From assembly GCA_963720885.1 (NCBI GenBank), contig CAVRGW010000006.1, positions 806,001 through 870,000 on the forward strand: DNA of 64,000 nt, read 5' to 3'. This DNA comes from DATLLN01 sp963720885. Its GTDB lineage: Bacteria; Actinomycetota; Thermoleophilia; Gaiellales; JAICJC01. The notes beneath the pieces were generated by a model. That model was not told the origin of the DNA. It did no database searches and saw only the letters and a program-made list of their open reading frames with translations. How positions within the stretch are numbered: the first letter of the stretch is position 1; each line of letters begins with the position of its first letter. Positions 16,328-24,100 of the stretch are shown here, in pieces. The position numbers and the translations under genes were made by a program.

Positions 16328-16854
16328 TCGACGTCGCCCGGAGGCGGCAGGTCGCCGCAGTCCACCAGGCGCACCGGCACCTGTCGGCCCGGCGTCTCGC
16401 CGGTCGACGGGAGCGACCCCCAGACGGCGCGGGGGAGCAGCACCGGGTGTGAGCGGCCGGAGCCGTAGTCTGCGGCCGCCGGCTCACCTGCTGCGGCGAT
16501 CCGCCGCACGGCGTTGGCGGAGAGCCGGGGGCCGTCGCCCAGAACGATCAGCGCTGCCCGCGCGTCGGTCGCGGCGAGTGCGTCCTGCAGTGAAGCGGCC
16601 TGGCCGTCGGCCCAGCGCCGGCTGACCACGGGCCGCGCGCCCTGCAGGTCCACTGCTTCCAACACCGCATCGGCGTTCGCTCCGAGGACGACGATCACCT
16701 CGTCCAGCCTGGCGCTGGCCATCGTTGCCAGCACATGCTCCAGCATCGGCCGGCCATCGAGGGGGTGCAGCTGCTTCACCGACCCGCGGAAGCGCGTGCC
16801 GGCGCCCGCGGCGAGCACGATGCCGGCGACGCCGGGCGGTGGGGAGATCGTCAT
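16315..16854 (-). CDS. MobA/MocA-like nucleotidyltransferase
   Basis: NTP-transferase of the MobA-like family; relatives attach CMP or GMP to molybdenum cofactor or activate sugars. The 179-residue product starts GIVLAAGAGTRFRGSVKQL, the signature nucleotide-binding loop (about residues 12-30), and has ALIVLGDGPRLS, where the metal-binding Asp is expected. Start at ATG 16854; the longer ORF has no homology. A molybdate transporter (modABC) occurs elsewhere in the window, which fits a cofactor role, but the substrate is not certain. Confidence 0.8.
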   Translation of the reverse strand: MTISPPPGVAGIVLAAGAGTRFRGSVKQLHPLDGRPMLEHVLATMASARLDEVIVVLGANADAVLEAVDLQGARPVVSRRWADGQAASLQDALAATDARAALIVLGDGPRLSANAVRRIAAAGEPAAADYGSGRSHPVLLPRAVWGSLPSTGETPGRQVPVRLVDCGDLPPPGDVDYPD

Positions 16855-16855
16855 C

Positions 16856-16870
16856 GGTGGATCATCCACC
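16856..16870. promoter_or_regulatory. palindrome between divergent genes, possible operator
   Basis: GGTGGAT-C-ATCCACC is a perfect palindrome with 7-base arms. It begins one base upstream of the MobA-like gene's ATG and ends 7 bases before the TAGCGT -10 of the peptidase gene. A protein bound here would cover both start regions. No candidate regulator gene is adjacent. Confidence 0.4.
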
Positions 16871-16889
16871 AGGTGGTAGCGTCCGGGCC

Positions 16890-18035
16890 ATGACTGACTC
16901 GCTGCTGATTCACGCCGATTCCATGCGGGACGCCGACATGTTCGTCGCAACCGGCGTCCCTTGCACTGACCCGTACACCTACATCGAGACCGACGGCCGC
17001 CGGATCGTCGTCACCAACGCGCTCGAGGTCGAGGTGATGCGCCGCGACTCGACCGCCGGCGAGATCTGGACGGACGATGACTTCGGGATCCGCGAGCTGG
17101 TGCGCGGTGGGATGGAACCCCACCAGGCGCAGATGGAGTCGGTCCGTCGTTCGGTGGAGAAGGCGGGCGTCAGCGCGGTGGCCGTGCCGCCCACGTTCCC
17201 CGTCGGGCTGGCCGACTACCTGCGCGATCACGGCGTGACCGTGACTCCGGATCGCGAGCTGTTCGAGGCCCGCCGGCGTCTCAAGACCGATCGCCAGATC
17301 GAGGGTATCCGAGCAGCCCAGCGCGCGACCGAAGCCGCGTTCGCCGCGGCCCGCGAGCTGATCGGGTCCGCGTCCCCCGGCGGCGATGGGCTGGTCGCCG
17401 GCGGCGAGACGCTGACCTGTGAGCGCGTGCGCGAGGAGATCGTGTCGGTGCTGCGCGCTCATGGTTGCGAGGGCGAGCCGCCGATCGTCGGCGCGGGTCC
17501 TGGCGGCGCGCGCGTCCACGACCTCGGCAGCGGTCCGATCCAGCCCGGAGAATCGATCATCATCGACGTCTTCCCCAAGGACAGCGCAAGCCGGTTCTGT
17601 GCGGACATGACCCGGACGTTCTGCTTCGGCGAGGCGCCCGACCAGCTCAGGCACATGCACGCCGTGGTACTCGAGTCGCTCAAGCGCAGCACCGACGAGA
17701 TCCGCCCGGGCGTTCCCGGCTCACGGCCGTGGGAGGTCGCTTGCGACGTGATCGAGGCCGGCGGGTTCCGCACCACCCGCGGCCTGGCCGAGGGGGAGCG
17801 CCTCGAGGAGGACTTCTTCCACGGCCTCGGCCACGGGGTCGGCTTCGATGTCCACGAGGCGCCCTACATGGGGATGGGCGGCAGCCCCAGCCTCGACGCC
17901 GGCGACGTGGTCACCAACGAGCCCGGCGTCTATCGCAAGGACTTCGGCGGCGTCCGCCTGGAGGATCTGATCCTGATCACGGCGGACGGCAACGAGGTGC
18001 TGACCGATTTCGACTACGAGCTGGAGATCCGCTAG
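16890..18035 (+). CDS. M24 family Xaa-Pro aminopeptidase-like metallopeptidase
   Basis: M24 peptidases use a dinuclear metal site to remove N-terminal residues, often before proline. The 381-residue product has a creatinase-like N-terminal domain and a C-terminal pita-bread fold. The metal ligands are visible: IDVFPKD and ADMTRTF (two Asp), GLGHGVGF (His), VVTNEPGVY and VRLEDLIL (two Glu). The ATG at 16890 lies 7 bases after TAGCGT, so it is probably leaderless. Exact substrate specificity is not readable. Confidence 0.88.
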   Translation: MTDSLLIHADSMRDADMFVATGVPCTDPYTYIETDGRRIVVTNALEVEVMRRDSTAGEIWTDDDFGIRELVRGGMEPHQAQMESVRRSVEKAGVSAVAVPPTFPVGLADYLRDHGVTVTPDRELFEARRRLKTDRQIEGIRAAQRATEAAFAAARELIGSASPGGDGLVAGGETLTCERVREEIVSVLRAHGCEGEPPIVGAGPGGARVHDLGSGPIQPGESIIIDVFPKDSASRFCADMTRTFCFGEAPDQLRHMHAVVLESLKRSTDEIRPGVPGSRPWEVACDVIEAGGFRTTRGLAEGERLEEDFFHGLGHGVGFDVHEAPYMGMGGSPSLDAGDVVTNEPGVYRKDFGGVRLEDLILITADGNEVLTDFDYELEIR

Positions 18036-18039
18036 TCCG

Positions 18040-18450
18040 CTAGCTCGTCAGCCCCAGCTGCCGAAGGACGCCGAGCCGGTCGGGCACTCCCCAGTGCTCG
18101 GTGATCCTGCCGTCGCGCACGCGGACGACGTCGATCACGTCGATCCGCATCGTCCGGCCGGTGGGCGGGTGGCCCATGAACGAACCGTTGTTGGTACCGG
18201 TGGCGATGTTGCGTGACCAGGCGACATCGCCGGCGACCGCGATGTCCTCGATCTCGAGGCGGAAGTCGGGAAAGGCGCTCCGCAGCGACGCGATCACGGC
18301 CTTCACGCCCTCCGCGCCCTCGGCATGGCCGGGGCCGTAGTCCTGGTGCTCGATCATCGCCGGGTCGATCACCTCGTCCGCGACGTCCAGCCGGCCGTCC
18401 GAGAACCCCTCGTCGATCAGGCGCCTGAGAACTGCATCGGGAGATCCCAT
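18040..18450 (-). CDS. SnoaL-like polyketide cyclase/NTF2-fold protein
   Basis: The 136-residue product has the NTF2-like fold of SnoaL-type proteins: DPAMIEHQDYGPGHAEGAEG, IRSAFPDFRLEIEDI-like strands and TGRTMRIDVIDVVRVRDGRI. Relatives include cyclases and many uncharacterised proteins. I chose ATG 18450 because the AAAGGAG Shine-Dalgarno (18458-18464, minus strand) is 7 bases away; the ATG at 18456 would be only one base away. It is divergent from a TetR gene through a shared operator. Confidence 0.82.
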   Translation of the reverse strand: MGSPDAVLRRLIDEGFSDGRLDVADEVIDPAMIEHQDYGPGHAEGAEGVKAVIASLRSAFPDFRLEIEDIAVAGDVAWSRNIATGTNNGSFMGHPPTGRTMRIDVIDVVRVRDGRITEHWGVPDRLGVLRQLGLTS

Positions 18451-18476
18451 CGTCATACTCCTTTCACTTGAGTATC

Positions 18477-18501
18477 ACTGTATCGAATACTGAGATACAG
18501 T
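18477..18501. promoter_or_regulatory. TetR-type operator with a -10 in each arm
   Basis: ACTGTATC (18477-18484), nine bases, GATACAGT (18494-18501): a perfect 8-base inverted repeat. Each arm contains TACAGT, a TANNNT -10. On the + strand it is at 18496-18501, six bases before the tetR ATG. On the minus strand it is at 18482-18477, upstream of the SnoaL gene. A bound repressor dimer would block both promoters at once. Confidence 0.75.
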
Positions 18502-18507
18502 AGTCGA

Positions 18508-19155
18508 ATGAGCGGGGATGTCAAGCGCAAGCGCCCGTACCGCTCCGAGCGGCGACGCGAGCAGGCCGAGCAGACCCGCACCCGGATCCTCGACGCGGCC
18601 GGTGAGCTGTTCGTCGACGGCGGGTTCGCAGGCACCTCGATCGCGGCGATCGCGGGACGGGCCGGGGTGTCGGCGGAGACGGTCTACCAGGCGTTCGGCA
18701 GCAAGCCCGCGCTGCTCGATGCGCTCGTCCGCCGAGCCGCGCGGCTCGGCGACGAGGCGCCGATCCCCGAGCAGGCGGGACCTCGCGCCGTCGCGGCCGA
18801 GTGCGACCAGCGCACGCAGCTGGAGCTGTTCGCCGCCGACATCGTCCGCCGGCTGGAGCGGGTCGGGCCGTTGATGGCCGTGGTCGACGCCGCCGCGGTC
18901 AGCGAGCCTGCAATCGCCGAGCTGCAGCGCGGGATCGACAGGGCGCGCCGCGCCGGCCTGGCGGAGTTCGTCGCTGCGCTGAGCGCACGCGGACCGCTGG
19001 CGGTCGATCGCGACGCCGCGGTGGACACCGTGTGGGCGATGGCCAGCTCCGACCTGCAGCAGCTGCTGATGCGCAGACGCGGCTGGTCGCGCACGAGATA
19101 CACCGCGTGGCTCGCCGAGAGCCTCGCCGGGATTCTGTTGCCTGATTCGACCTAG
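18508..19155 (+). CDS. TetR family transcriptional regulator
   Basis: The 215-residue product has an N-terminal TetR helix-turn-helix at about residues 22-68 (RTRILDAAGELFVDGGFAGTS.. AGVSAETVYQAFGSKPALL) and a ligand-binding C-terminal domain not recognised in detail. The ATG lies six bases after TACAGT inside the operator, indicating a leaderless, autorepressed transcript. The divergent SnoaL-like gene is the likely target. The stop codon interlocks with that of the M16 protease gene in a shared CTAG. Confidence 0.9.
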   Translation: MSGDVKRKRPYRSERRREQAEQTRTRILDAAGELFVDGGFAGTSIAAIAGRAGVSAETVYQAFGSKPALLDALVRRAARLGDEAPIPEQAGPRAVAAECDQRTQLELFAADIVRRLERVGPLMAVVDAAAVSEPAIAELQRGIDRARRAGLAEFVAALSARGPLAVDRDAAVDTVWAMASSDLQQLLMRRRGWSRTRYTAWLAESLAGILLPDST

Positions 19156-20414
19156 GCGGCGAGCAGATCGAGGAACCGCTGGTGGTCGTCGAACGGTCCG
19201 ACCAGCGCGAAGTTCAGGCCATCGTCGACGACGATCTGCCGGGCCAGCCGCTGGATGTCCTCGGCCGTCACCGCCTCGATCGCGTCGAGCAGCTCCTCCG
19301 GCTCGGCCAACTGGTTCTCGAGCACCTCGCGGCGCAGCCCGAACATCAGCAGCCCGCGCGGATCCTCGAGCTGCAGGACGAGCCGGCCCTTCAGGTAGTT
19401 CTTGCAGCGGCGCAGCTCGTCCGCGGGCACCGTCTCGTCGGCCATCGTGCGGAACTCCTTGACGATCGTCGAGACCGCCTGGTCGATCCGCTCGGTGTCG
19501 ACCCCGGCCTGCGCGAACAGGGTGCCGGCGTCGGCGTAGCTCTGGTGGTAGCCGTAGACGTAATAGGCGAGTCCGAGCCGCTCGCGCACCTCGGTGAACA
19601 GCCTCGACGACATGCCGCCGCCGAGGATCGCCGTCAGTACCTGCATGGCGTAGCGATCGGGGCTGGCGGTCTCGATGCCGCGAACGCCCAGCCGCAGGTG
19701 CGCCTGGTCGGAGTCGCGAGTGGCCAGTCGGACGCGAGCCTCGGTCTGGAGCACCTCCACCGGCAGCGCGTCACCAGTGCTGCGGTCGGCGAGGTGGCCG
19801 AAGTGCCGCTCGACCTCCGCCACGAACCCGTCGTCGACGGCGCCGCCGGCGCCGACCACGAGCCGGCGCGGCGCGTACCACGCGTCGAGGTAGGAGAGGA
19901 AGGTGTCGCGCTCCGCCGCGCGGATCGTGTCCTTGGTGCCGATGATGTCCCAGCCCAGCGGTTGGTCGCCGAACAACAGCTGGTCGTAGACGCTGTCAAC
20001 GTGGTCACGGGGCGTGTCCACGTACATGTTCAGCTCCTCGATGATCACGCCCTTCTCCCGCTCGATCTCCTCGGGGTCGAAGCGCGACGACAGCAGCTGG
20101 TCGGCCAGCACGTCCAGCGCCAGCTCGCGGTGTTCCGCAGCGCACTTGATGTAGTAGCCGGTGTATTCCTTGCCGGTGAATGCGTTGAACTCGCCGCCGA
20201 TCCCGTCGACCTCGGCGGAGATGTCCTTTGCGGTCGGCCGCTTCTCCGTGCCCTTGAAGAACATGTGCTCGGCGAAGTGCGCGATGCCGCTGGTGGGCTT
20301 CGTCTCGTAACGGCTACCCGCGGCGACCATCACCATCACGGCGACGGACTTGGCGGCGGGCATGGGGCTGGTGATGACGCGCAGCCCGTTGGGGAGTGTC
20401 GTCTTCTGGAACAT
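19152..20414 (-). CDS. M16 family zinc protease (processing peptidase-like)
   Basis: M16 peptidases cut peptides with an inverted HxxEH zinc site. The 420-residue product has HFAEH at about residues 46-50 with the distal Glu in IIEELNMY about 77 residues later, and the C-terminal half (GGGMSSRLFTEVRERLGLAY) typical of mitochondrial-processing-peptidase-like proteins such as YmxG/PqqL relatives. ATG 20414 lies 7 bases after TACGAT (20422-20427, minus strand), so it is probably leaderless. Confidence 0.92.
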   Translation of the reverse strand: MFQKTTLPNGLRVITSPMPAAKSVAVMVMVAAGSRYETKPTSGIAHFAEHMFFKGTEKRPTAKDISAEVDGIGGEFNAFTGKEYTGYYIKCAAEHRELALDVLADQLLSSRFDPEEIEREKGVIIEELNMYVDTPRDHVDSVYDQLLFGDQPLGWDIIGTKDTIRAAERDTFLSYLDAWYAPRRLVVGAGGAVDDGFVAEVERHFGHLADRSTGDALPVEVLQTEARVRLATRDSDQAHLRLGVRGIETASPDRYAMQVLTAILGGGMSSRLFTEVRERLGLAYYVYGYHQSYADAGTLFAQAGVDTERIDQAVSTIVKEFRTMADETVPADELRRCKNYLKGRLVLQLEDPRGLLMFGLRREVLENQLAEPEELLDAIEAVTAEDIQRLARQIVVDDGLNFALVGPFDDHQRFLDLLAA

Positions 20415-20433
20415 GGCGCGTATCGTAGTCGGG

Positions 20434-20829
20434 CTACAGCTCGATCAGCCCTGCGTTGGTCGGCGTGAAACCGCAGGCGTCGAAGTAGAACGGGCGCAGA
20501 TGATCCTCGAAGTCGACGTGCAGCCACTGGCAGCCGGCGGCGCGCGCCTCGCGCTCGGCCACGGCGAGCAGCTGACGGCCGACACCCTGCCGGCGGCAGT
20601 CTGCGGTTACCAGCGTGTCCATGATGAACGCATGGGTGTCGCCGTCCCAGGGGACGTTGACGAAGCCGACCAGCCCGCCGCCTCTGCGTGCGCACACCCA
20701 GCCCAGGCTGTGACGTTCGACCTGGCCGCGCCAGTCATCGACGGTCAGCTCATGCTCGAACCCCTCGGCGTGCAGCGCGCTCACCTCGCGGTCGTCGAAT
20801 GCGCCGCGCCATTCGTACTCGATCGCCAC
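20434..20829 (-). CDS. GNAT family N-acetyltransferase
   Basis: The 131-residue product has the GNAT acetyl-CoA binding segment VTADCRRQGVGRQLLAVAE at about residues 74-92 and the terminal HLRPFYFDACGFTPTNAGL, typical of small-molecule acetyltransferases. The acceptor substrate is unknown. GTG 20829 lies six bases after TACGAT (20836-20841, minus strand), again leaderless. It is divergent from the dienelactone hydrolase gene, with interleaved promoters. Confidence 0.87.
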   Translation of the reverse strand: MAIEYEWRGAFDDREVSALHAEGFEHELTVDDWRGQVERHSLGWVCARRGGGLVGFVNVPWDGDTHAFIMDTLVTADCRRQGVGRQLLAVAEREARAAGCQWLHVDFEDHLRPFYFDACGFTPTNAGLIEL

Positions 20830-20867
20830 GTGTGAATCGTAGAGGGGCGTTGCCCTAGACTCGGGCC

Positions 20868-21626
20868 GTGGACGTCGTCACCGAGCACGTGGACGTCGAG
20901 GCCGCCGGCGGCGTGGCCGACGCCCTGTTCGTGCACCCGGCCGAGGGCGTCCACCCGGCCGTGCTCGTCTACATGGACGCCTACGGCATCCGTCCGTCAC
21001 TCGAGGCTCTGGCCGAACGCCTTGCCTCCCATGGCTACGCCGTGTTCATGCCCAACGTCCTCTACCGGGACGGTCGCTCGCCGGTGGCCGAGAACCTCGA
21101 CGAGCTGATGCGCGCCCAGGATCGCGCGCCGCTGTGGGCGATCCTCGGGCCGAAGATCCGTGGGCTGACGCCGCCGGTCGCCCGCGCGGACGCCAAAGCG
21201 TGGATGGCGTACGTCCGCAGCCGCACCGAGGTCGATCCGGGGCCGGTGGGGACGGTCGGCTACTGCATGGGCGGCCGGCTGAGCCTGCGCATGGCGGGCG
21301 ACTTCCCGGACGTGGTCGCCGCGGCCGCAAGCTTCCACGGCGGCGGGATGGCCACGGAGGAACCGGACAGTCCGCACCTGGCCGCTGTCAACGCCCGCGG
21401 TGAGCTGTACATCGGCCACGCTGACAACGACGGCTCGATGCCGCCGGAGCAGATGGCGCGGCTGACGCAGTCGCTGGCCGATGCGCACGTCCGACACACC
21501 GCTGAGCTGTACGTCGGCGCCGCGCACGGCTGGACACAGGCGGACACGCCTGCCTACGACGAGCCGTCCGCCGAGCGCCACTGGATGCGAATGCTCGAGC
21601 TGTTCGGCCGCGTGCTCCAGGCCTAA
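20868..21626 (+). CDS. dienelactone hydrolase family protein
   Basis: Alpha/beta hydrolase of the dienelactone hydrolase family. The 252-residue product has the nucleophile elbow GYCMGG at about residues 129-134, with Cys as the expected nucleophile, and a C-terminal GAAHGWTQ segment that supplies the catalytic His. The family acts on dienelactones in aromatic degradation but includes many esterases of unknown substrate. GTG 20868 is six bases after TAGACT (20856-20861), so the mRNA is probably leaderless. Confidence 0.87.
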   Translation: MDVVTEHVDVEAAGGVADALFVHPAEGVHPAVLVYMDAYGIRPSLEALAERLASHGYAVFMPNVLYRDGRSPVAENLDELMRAQDRAPLWAILGPKIRGLTPPVARADAKAWMAYVRSRTEVDPGPVGTVGYCMGGRLSLRMAGDFPDVVAAAASFHGGGMATEEPDSPHLAAVNARGELYIGHADNDGSMPPEQMARLTQSLADAHVRHTAELYVGAAHGWTQADTPAYDEPSAERHWMRMLELFGRVLQA

Positions 21627-21633
21627 CGCGCGG

Positions 21634-22032
21634 TCATGCGATGGGTTGCTCGTTCCCGATCATGAACGCGAAGATCCACGCGCCGATGATCGGCAGCATG
21701 CCGGCCAGCACACCCAGTCCGGTGCGGTCGAAGCGTTGGCCGATCTTGACCCACAGGACGACGATGTACGCGAACGCGATCAGCGGACCGAACGGCAGGG
21801 GCGCCGCGAGGAGAACGAGCGCGGTCCACGCGGTAACGCGTGCGATGCGGCACATCAGGATCACGTTCGCGATCGGCACCCAGGCCATCCACGCCGCTGG
21901 GCTGTGGTCGCGGGTGCGGCAGGCGACCCGGTACAGCGGGAAGCTGGTGAGCACCAGCACGGTGCCCCAGAAGATCAGGTAACCCGTCACCTGTCCCGCC
22001 TGGTACGCGGTCGATGTCTCCAGCACCCCCAT
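21634..22032 (-). CDS. small integral membrane protein, DUF5684-like
   Basis: The 132-residue product has about four hydrophobic segments (near residues 17-35, 47-65, 70-95, 105-125) and the pattern WVPIANVILMCRIARVTAW..LLPIIG that recalls the DUF5684 family. Function is unknown. I start at ATG 22032 (MGVLETS); the ORF extends to 22098 but this would overlap the upstream methyltransferase end by more, and homology-like sequence begins at the inner start. Confidence 0.65.
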   Translation of the reverse strand: MGVLETSTAYQAGQVTGYLIFWGTVLVLTSFPLYRVACRTRDHSPAAWMAWVPIANVILMCRIARVTAWTALVLLAAPLPFGPLIAFAYIVVLWVKIGQRFDRTGLGVLAGMLPIIGAWIFAFMIGNEQPIA

Positions 22033-22063
22033 CCGGTCTGTATCGGCAGGCCGGGCGCGGGTC

Positions 22064-22807
22064 TCAATCGCCGGAGGGGCGGCTCCACACCGAGACATGC
22101 AGCCGGCTCGACGCGTCGAACGGCCGGCGCTCCCAATCGCTCCAGCGTGCGGCGAGTTCGAGGCGGGCGATCCGCGCCATCAGGTCGAGCTCGCTCGGCC
22201 ATGCGTAGCGCAGCACAACCGGGTTCAGCTCGACTCCGGATGAGGTCAGTGCGACGTGATTCTTGACCAGCCGCTGGCCGACCGGGTCGTGCCGGGCGAC
22301 GTCGAGCCACACCTTGTCGACCCGGATCTCCTCAGCGTCGATGTACTGGTGGTCGCGCAGGCGGTGCAGGTAGCCCGGCGTGAACGCTTCGACCACGAAC
22401 ACGCCGTCCTCCGTGAGGTGTGCGGCGACGTTCCGGAAGCAGCGGATCTGGGCCTCCTGGTCGGGGAGGTTGTAGAGCGAGTTGAACACGACGTAGATCA
22501 GGCGGTACCGGCCGTCCACGGCTACCTCGGCCATGTCGCCCATGGTGACGCCGATCCGCTCGCCGCCGGGCTTCTCGCGGAGGCGGGCGACCATCGGTTC
22601 GGAAACGTCGATGCCGTCGACCTGGATCCCCTCGGCGGCCAGCGGCAGGGCGATGCGGCCGGTGCCGATCGCCAGCTCCAGCGCCGGCCCGCCGCGCGCC
22701 TGCTCGGCGAGGAACGCGACCGCCGCATCCTCGTCGCCGCGCAGCCCCTTGTCGTAGCTCCGGGCGACGTCCTCGTCGAAGCTCATCGCGGGCTCGTAGC
22801 GCTCCAC
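22064..22807 (-). CDS. class I SAM-dependent methyltransferase
   Basis: The 247-residue product has motif I LELAIGTGRIALPLA at about residues 43-57, an acidic motif II (VDGIDVSEPMV), and the GDMAEV segment, all typical of class I methyltransferases. The substrate is unknown. GTG 22807 lies six bases after TAGGAT (22814-22819, minus strand), so it is likely leaderless. Confidence 0.87.
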   Translation of the reverse strand: MERYEPAMSFDEDVARSYDKGLRGDEDAAVAFLAEQARGGPALELAIGTGRIALPLAAEGIQVDGIDVSEPMVARLREKPGGERIGVTMGDMAEVAVDGRYRLIYVVFNSLYNLPDQEAQIRCFRNVAAHLTEDGVFVVEAFTPGYLHRLRDHQYIDAEEIRVDKVWLDVARHDPVGQRLVKNHVALTSSGVELNPVVLRYAWPSELDLMARIARLELAARWSDWERRPFDASSRLHVSVWSRPSGD

Positions 22808-22824
22808 GGCGCGATCCTAGTCGG

Positions 22825-23358
22825 TCACTCGTGGTGCCAGGCGCCGCGCAGCGTCGGCTCAAACGACCACATGTACGCCGTTGAGCCGGGGTTGTCCGGG
22901 CCGCAGTAGGCCCAGTTGCCGTGGCTCTGCAGGGTCGATCGGCTGGGCGAGCCACCCAGCCGGAGCTCGACGGTGTGCGGCGACGCGTAGGAATGCAGAT
23001 CGCAGCGGTACTTCCGAATCGCGATCCATGCGGAGCGTCCGTTCGGCAGTGCGACCTCGCGCGGCGCCCCGGAGTGGCGGATCACGTAGGGGATCGTCAT
23101 CCCGTTCACATCACGGAACGTCAGATGCGGAAACCCGCGCACGACACAGAACGAACCCTGGTTTCGGACGCGGATCGTGAACGTCCACTCGCCGGTCTCT
23201 GGGACGGCGCCAGGCGCATTCGAGAGCCGAAGCTGGTTGGCCTTGCACGGTTCGTGCGCTACCGACGTCATCCGGTCCGTCGGTGCCATGAGTTGCTGGC
23301 CGGCACACGACGCGCACGGCACCATGGCCGTCAGGGCGGCGATCGCCACTGCTCTCAT
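22825..23358 (-). CDS. secreted DUF4232 domain protein
   Basis: The 177-residue product begins with a short basic and hydrophobic export signal (MRAVAIAALTAMVPCASCAG); Cys15 or Cys18 could be lipidated, but the lipobox is not canonical. The rest fits DUF4232, a beta-rich domain common in actinobacterial exported proteins (LSNAPGAVPETGEWTFTIRV.. FCVVRGFPHLTF). Its role is not known. Its ATG overlaps the stop of a possible 10-residue upstream reading frame. Confidence 0.75.
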   Translation of the reverse strand: MRAVAIAALTAMVPCASCAGQQLMAPTDRMTSVAHEPCKANQLRLSNAPGAVPETGEWTFTIRVRNQGSFCVVRGFPHLTFRDVNGMTIPYVIRHSGAPREVALPNGRSAWIAIRKYRCDLHSYASPHTVELRLGGSPSRSTLQSHGNWAYCGPDNPGSTAYMWSFEPTLRGAWHHE

Positions 23359-23387
23359 GGCTGGCGAGTGGTGGAGACACAGGCCAT
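23355..23387 (-). CDS. possible leaderless 10-residue upstream ORF
   Basis: TATAGT (23395-23400, minus strand) is followed by 7 bases and then ATG, which encodes MACVSTTRQP and stops at a TGA overlapping the DUF4232 ATG (ATGA). The spacing equals that of the window's leaderless genes, so ribosomes should start here first. It could couple translation to the downstream gene. Being so short, it may also be chance. Confidence 0.4.
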   Translation of the reverse strand: MACVSTTRQP

Positions 23388-23431
23388 GGGCACGACTATA
23401 CGCCCAGTTCGCGCGCGGTAGCCTGCCCCGC

Positions 23432-24097
23432 GTGAGAATCCTCGTCGCCCGCTGTGAGATCGCCTATCACGGCCGCGCCGTGACCCGGCTCGGCGCAGGC
23501 GACCGGACGATCCTGTTCAAGGACGACGGTTCGCTGTGCGTGCATGCCGACCGGGGCTTCAAGCCGCTCAACTACATGGCCGGCCCGACCACGGTGCGCG
23601 AGGACGGGGACACCATCCGGGTGTACCGGCCGGCGTCCGACGAGACGCTGGTCATCCTCGTCCACGAGGTGCTCTCGGACCAGAAGCTGGAGCTGGCCGA
23701 CGATGCGGTGCTCGAGCACGACGGCGCGGAGCGCCAGTGGCACGTGCTGCTGGAGAAGGCGCCGGAGGCGATCGAGCCGGGCCTGGTCGTGCTCGACCGC
23801 GAGCGGTTCACGGACACCGGCCCGATCGATCTGTTCTGCCGCGACGTGGACGGCCGCACCGTGGTCGTGGAGGTCAAGCGCGTGCGGGCGGTGGCCGCGC
23901 ACGTCGAGCAGCTGACGCGCTACTGCGAGCGGGTCGACCTCGACCCCGCGCATGCGCCGTGCCGGGGCATCCTGGTTGCGCCGGAGATCGCACCGCAGGC
24001 CCGCGTGATGTGCGAGGCGCGCGGCTACACCTACGTCGAGCTCGACCTGGCCGTGCTCAAGGGCGAGGCCGCGCCCGAGCTGACGCTGTTCGAGTGA
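23432..24097 (+). CDS. nucS: mismatch endonuclease NucS (EndoMS)
   Basis: NucS carries out MutS/MutL-independent mismatch repair in actinobacteria and archaea by cutting both strands at mismatches. The 221-residue product has the catalytic residues Asp133 (GPIDLF), Glu147 and Lys149 (VVEVKR) in the RecB-like nuclease domain. The last residues, ELTLFE, resemble the clamp-binding tail of the family. GTG 23432 lies 7 bases after TAGCCT (23419-23424). The clamp gene dnaN is in this window. Confidence 0.93.
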   Translation: MRILVARCEIAYHGRAVTRLGAGDRTILFKDDGSLCVHADRGFKPLNYMAGPTTVREDGDTIRVYRPASDETLVILVHEVLSDQKLELADDAVLEHDGAERQWHVLLEKAPEAIEPGLVVLDRERFTDTGPIDLFCRDVDGRTVVVEVKRVRAVAAHVEQLTRYCERVDLDPAHAPCRGILVAPEIAPQARVMCEARGYTYVELDLAVLKGEAAPELTLFE

Positions 24098-24100
24098 CGC

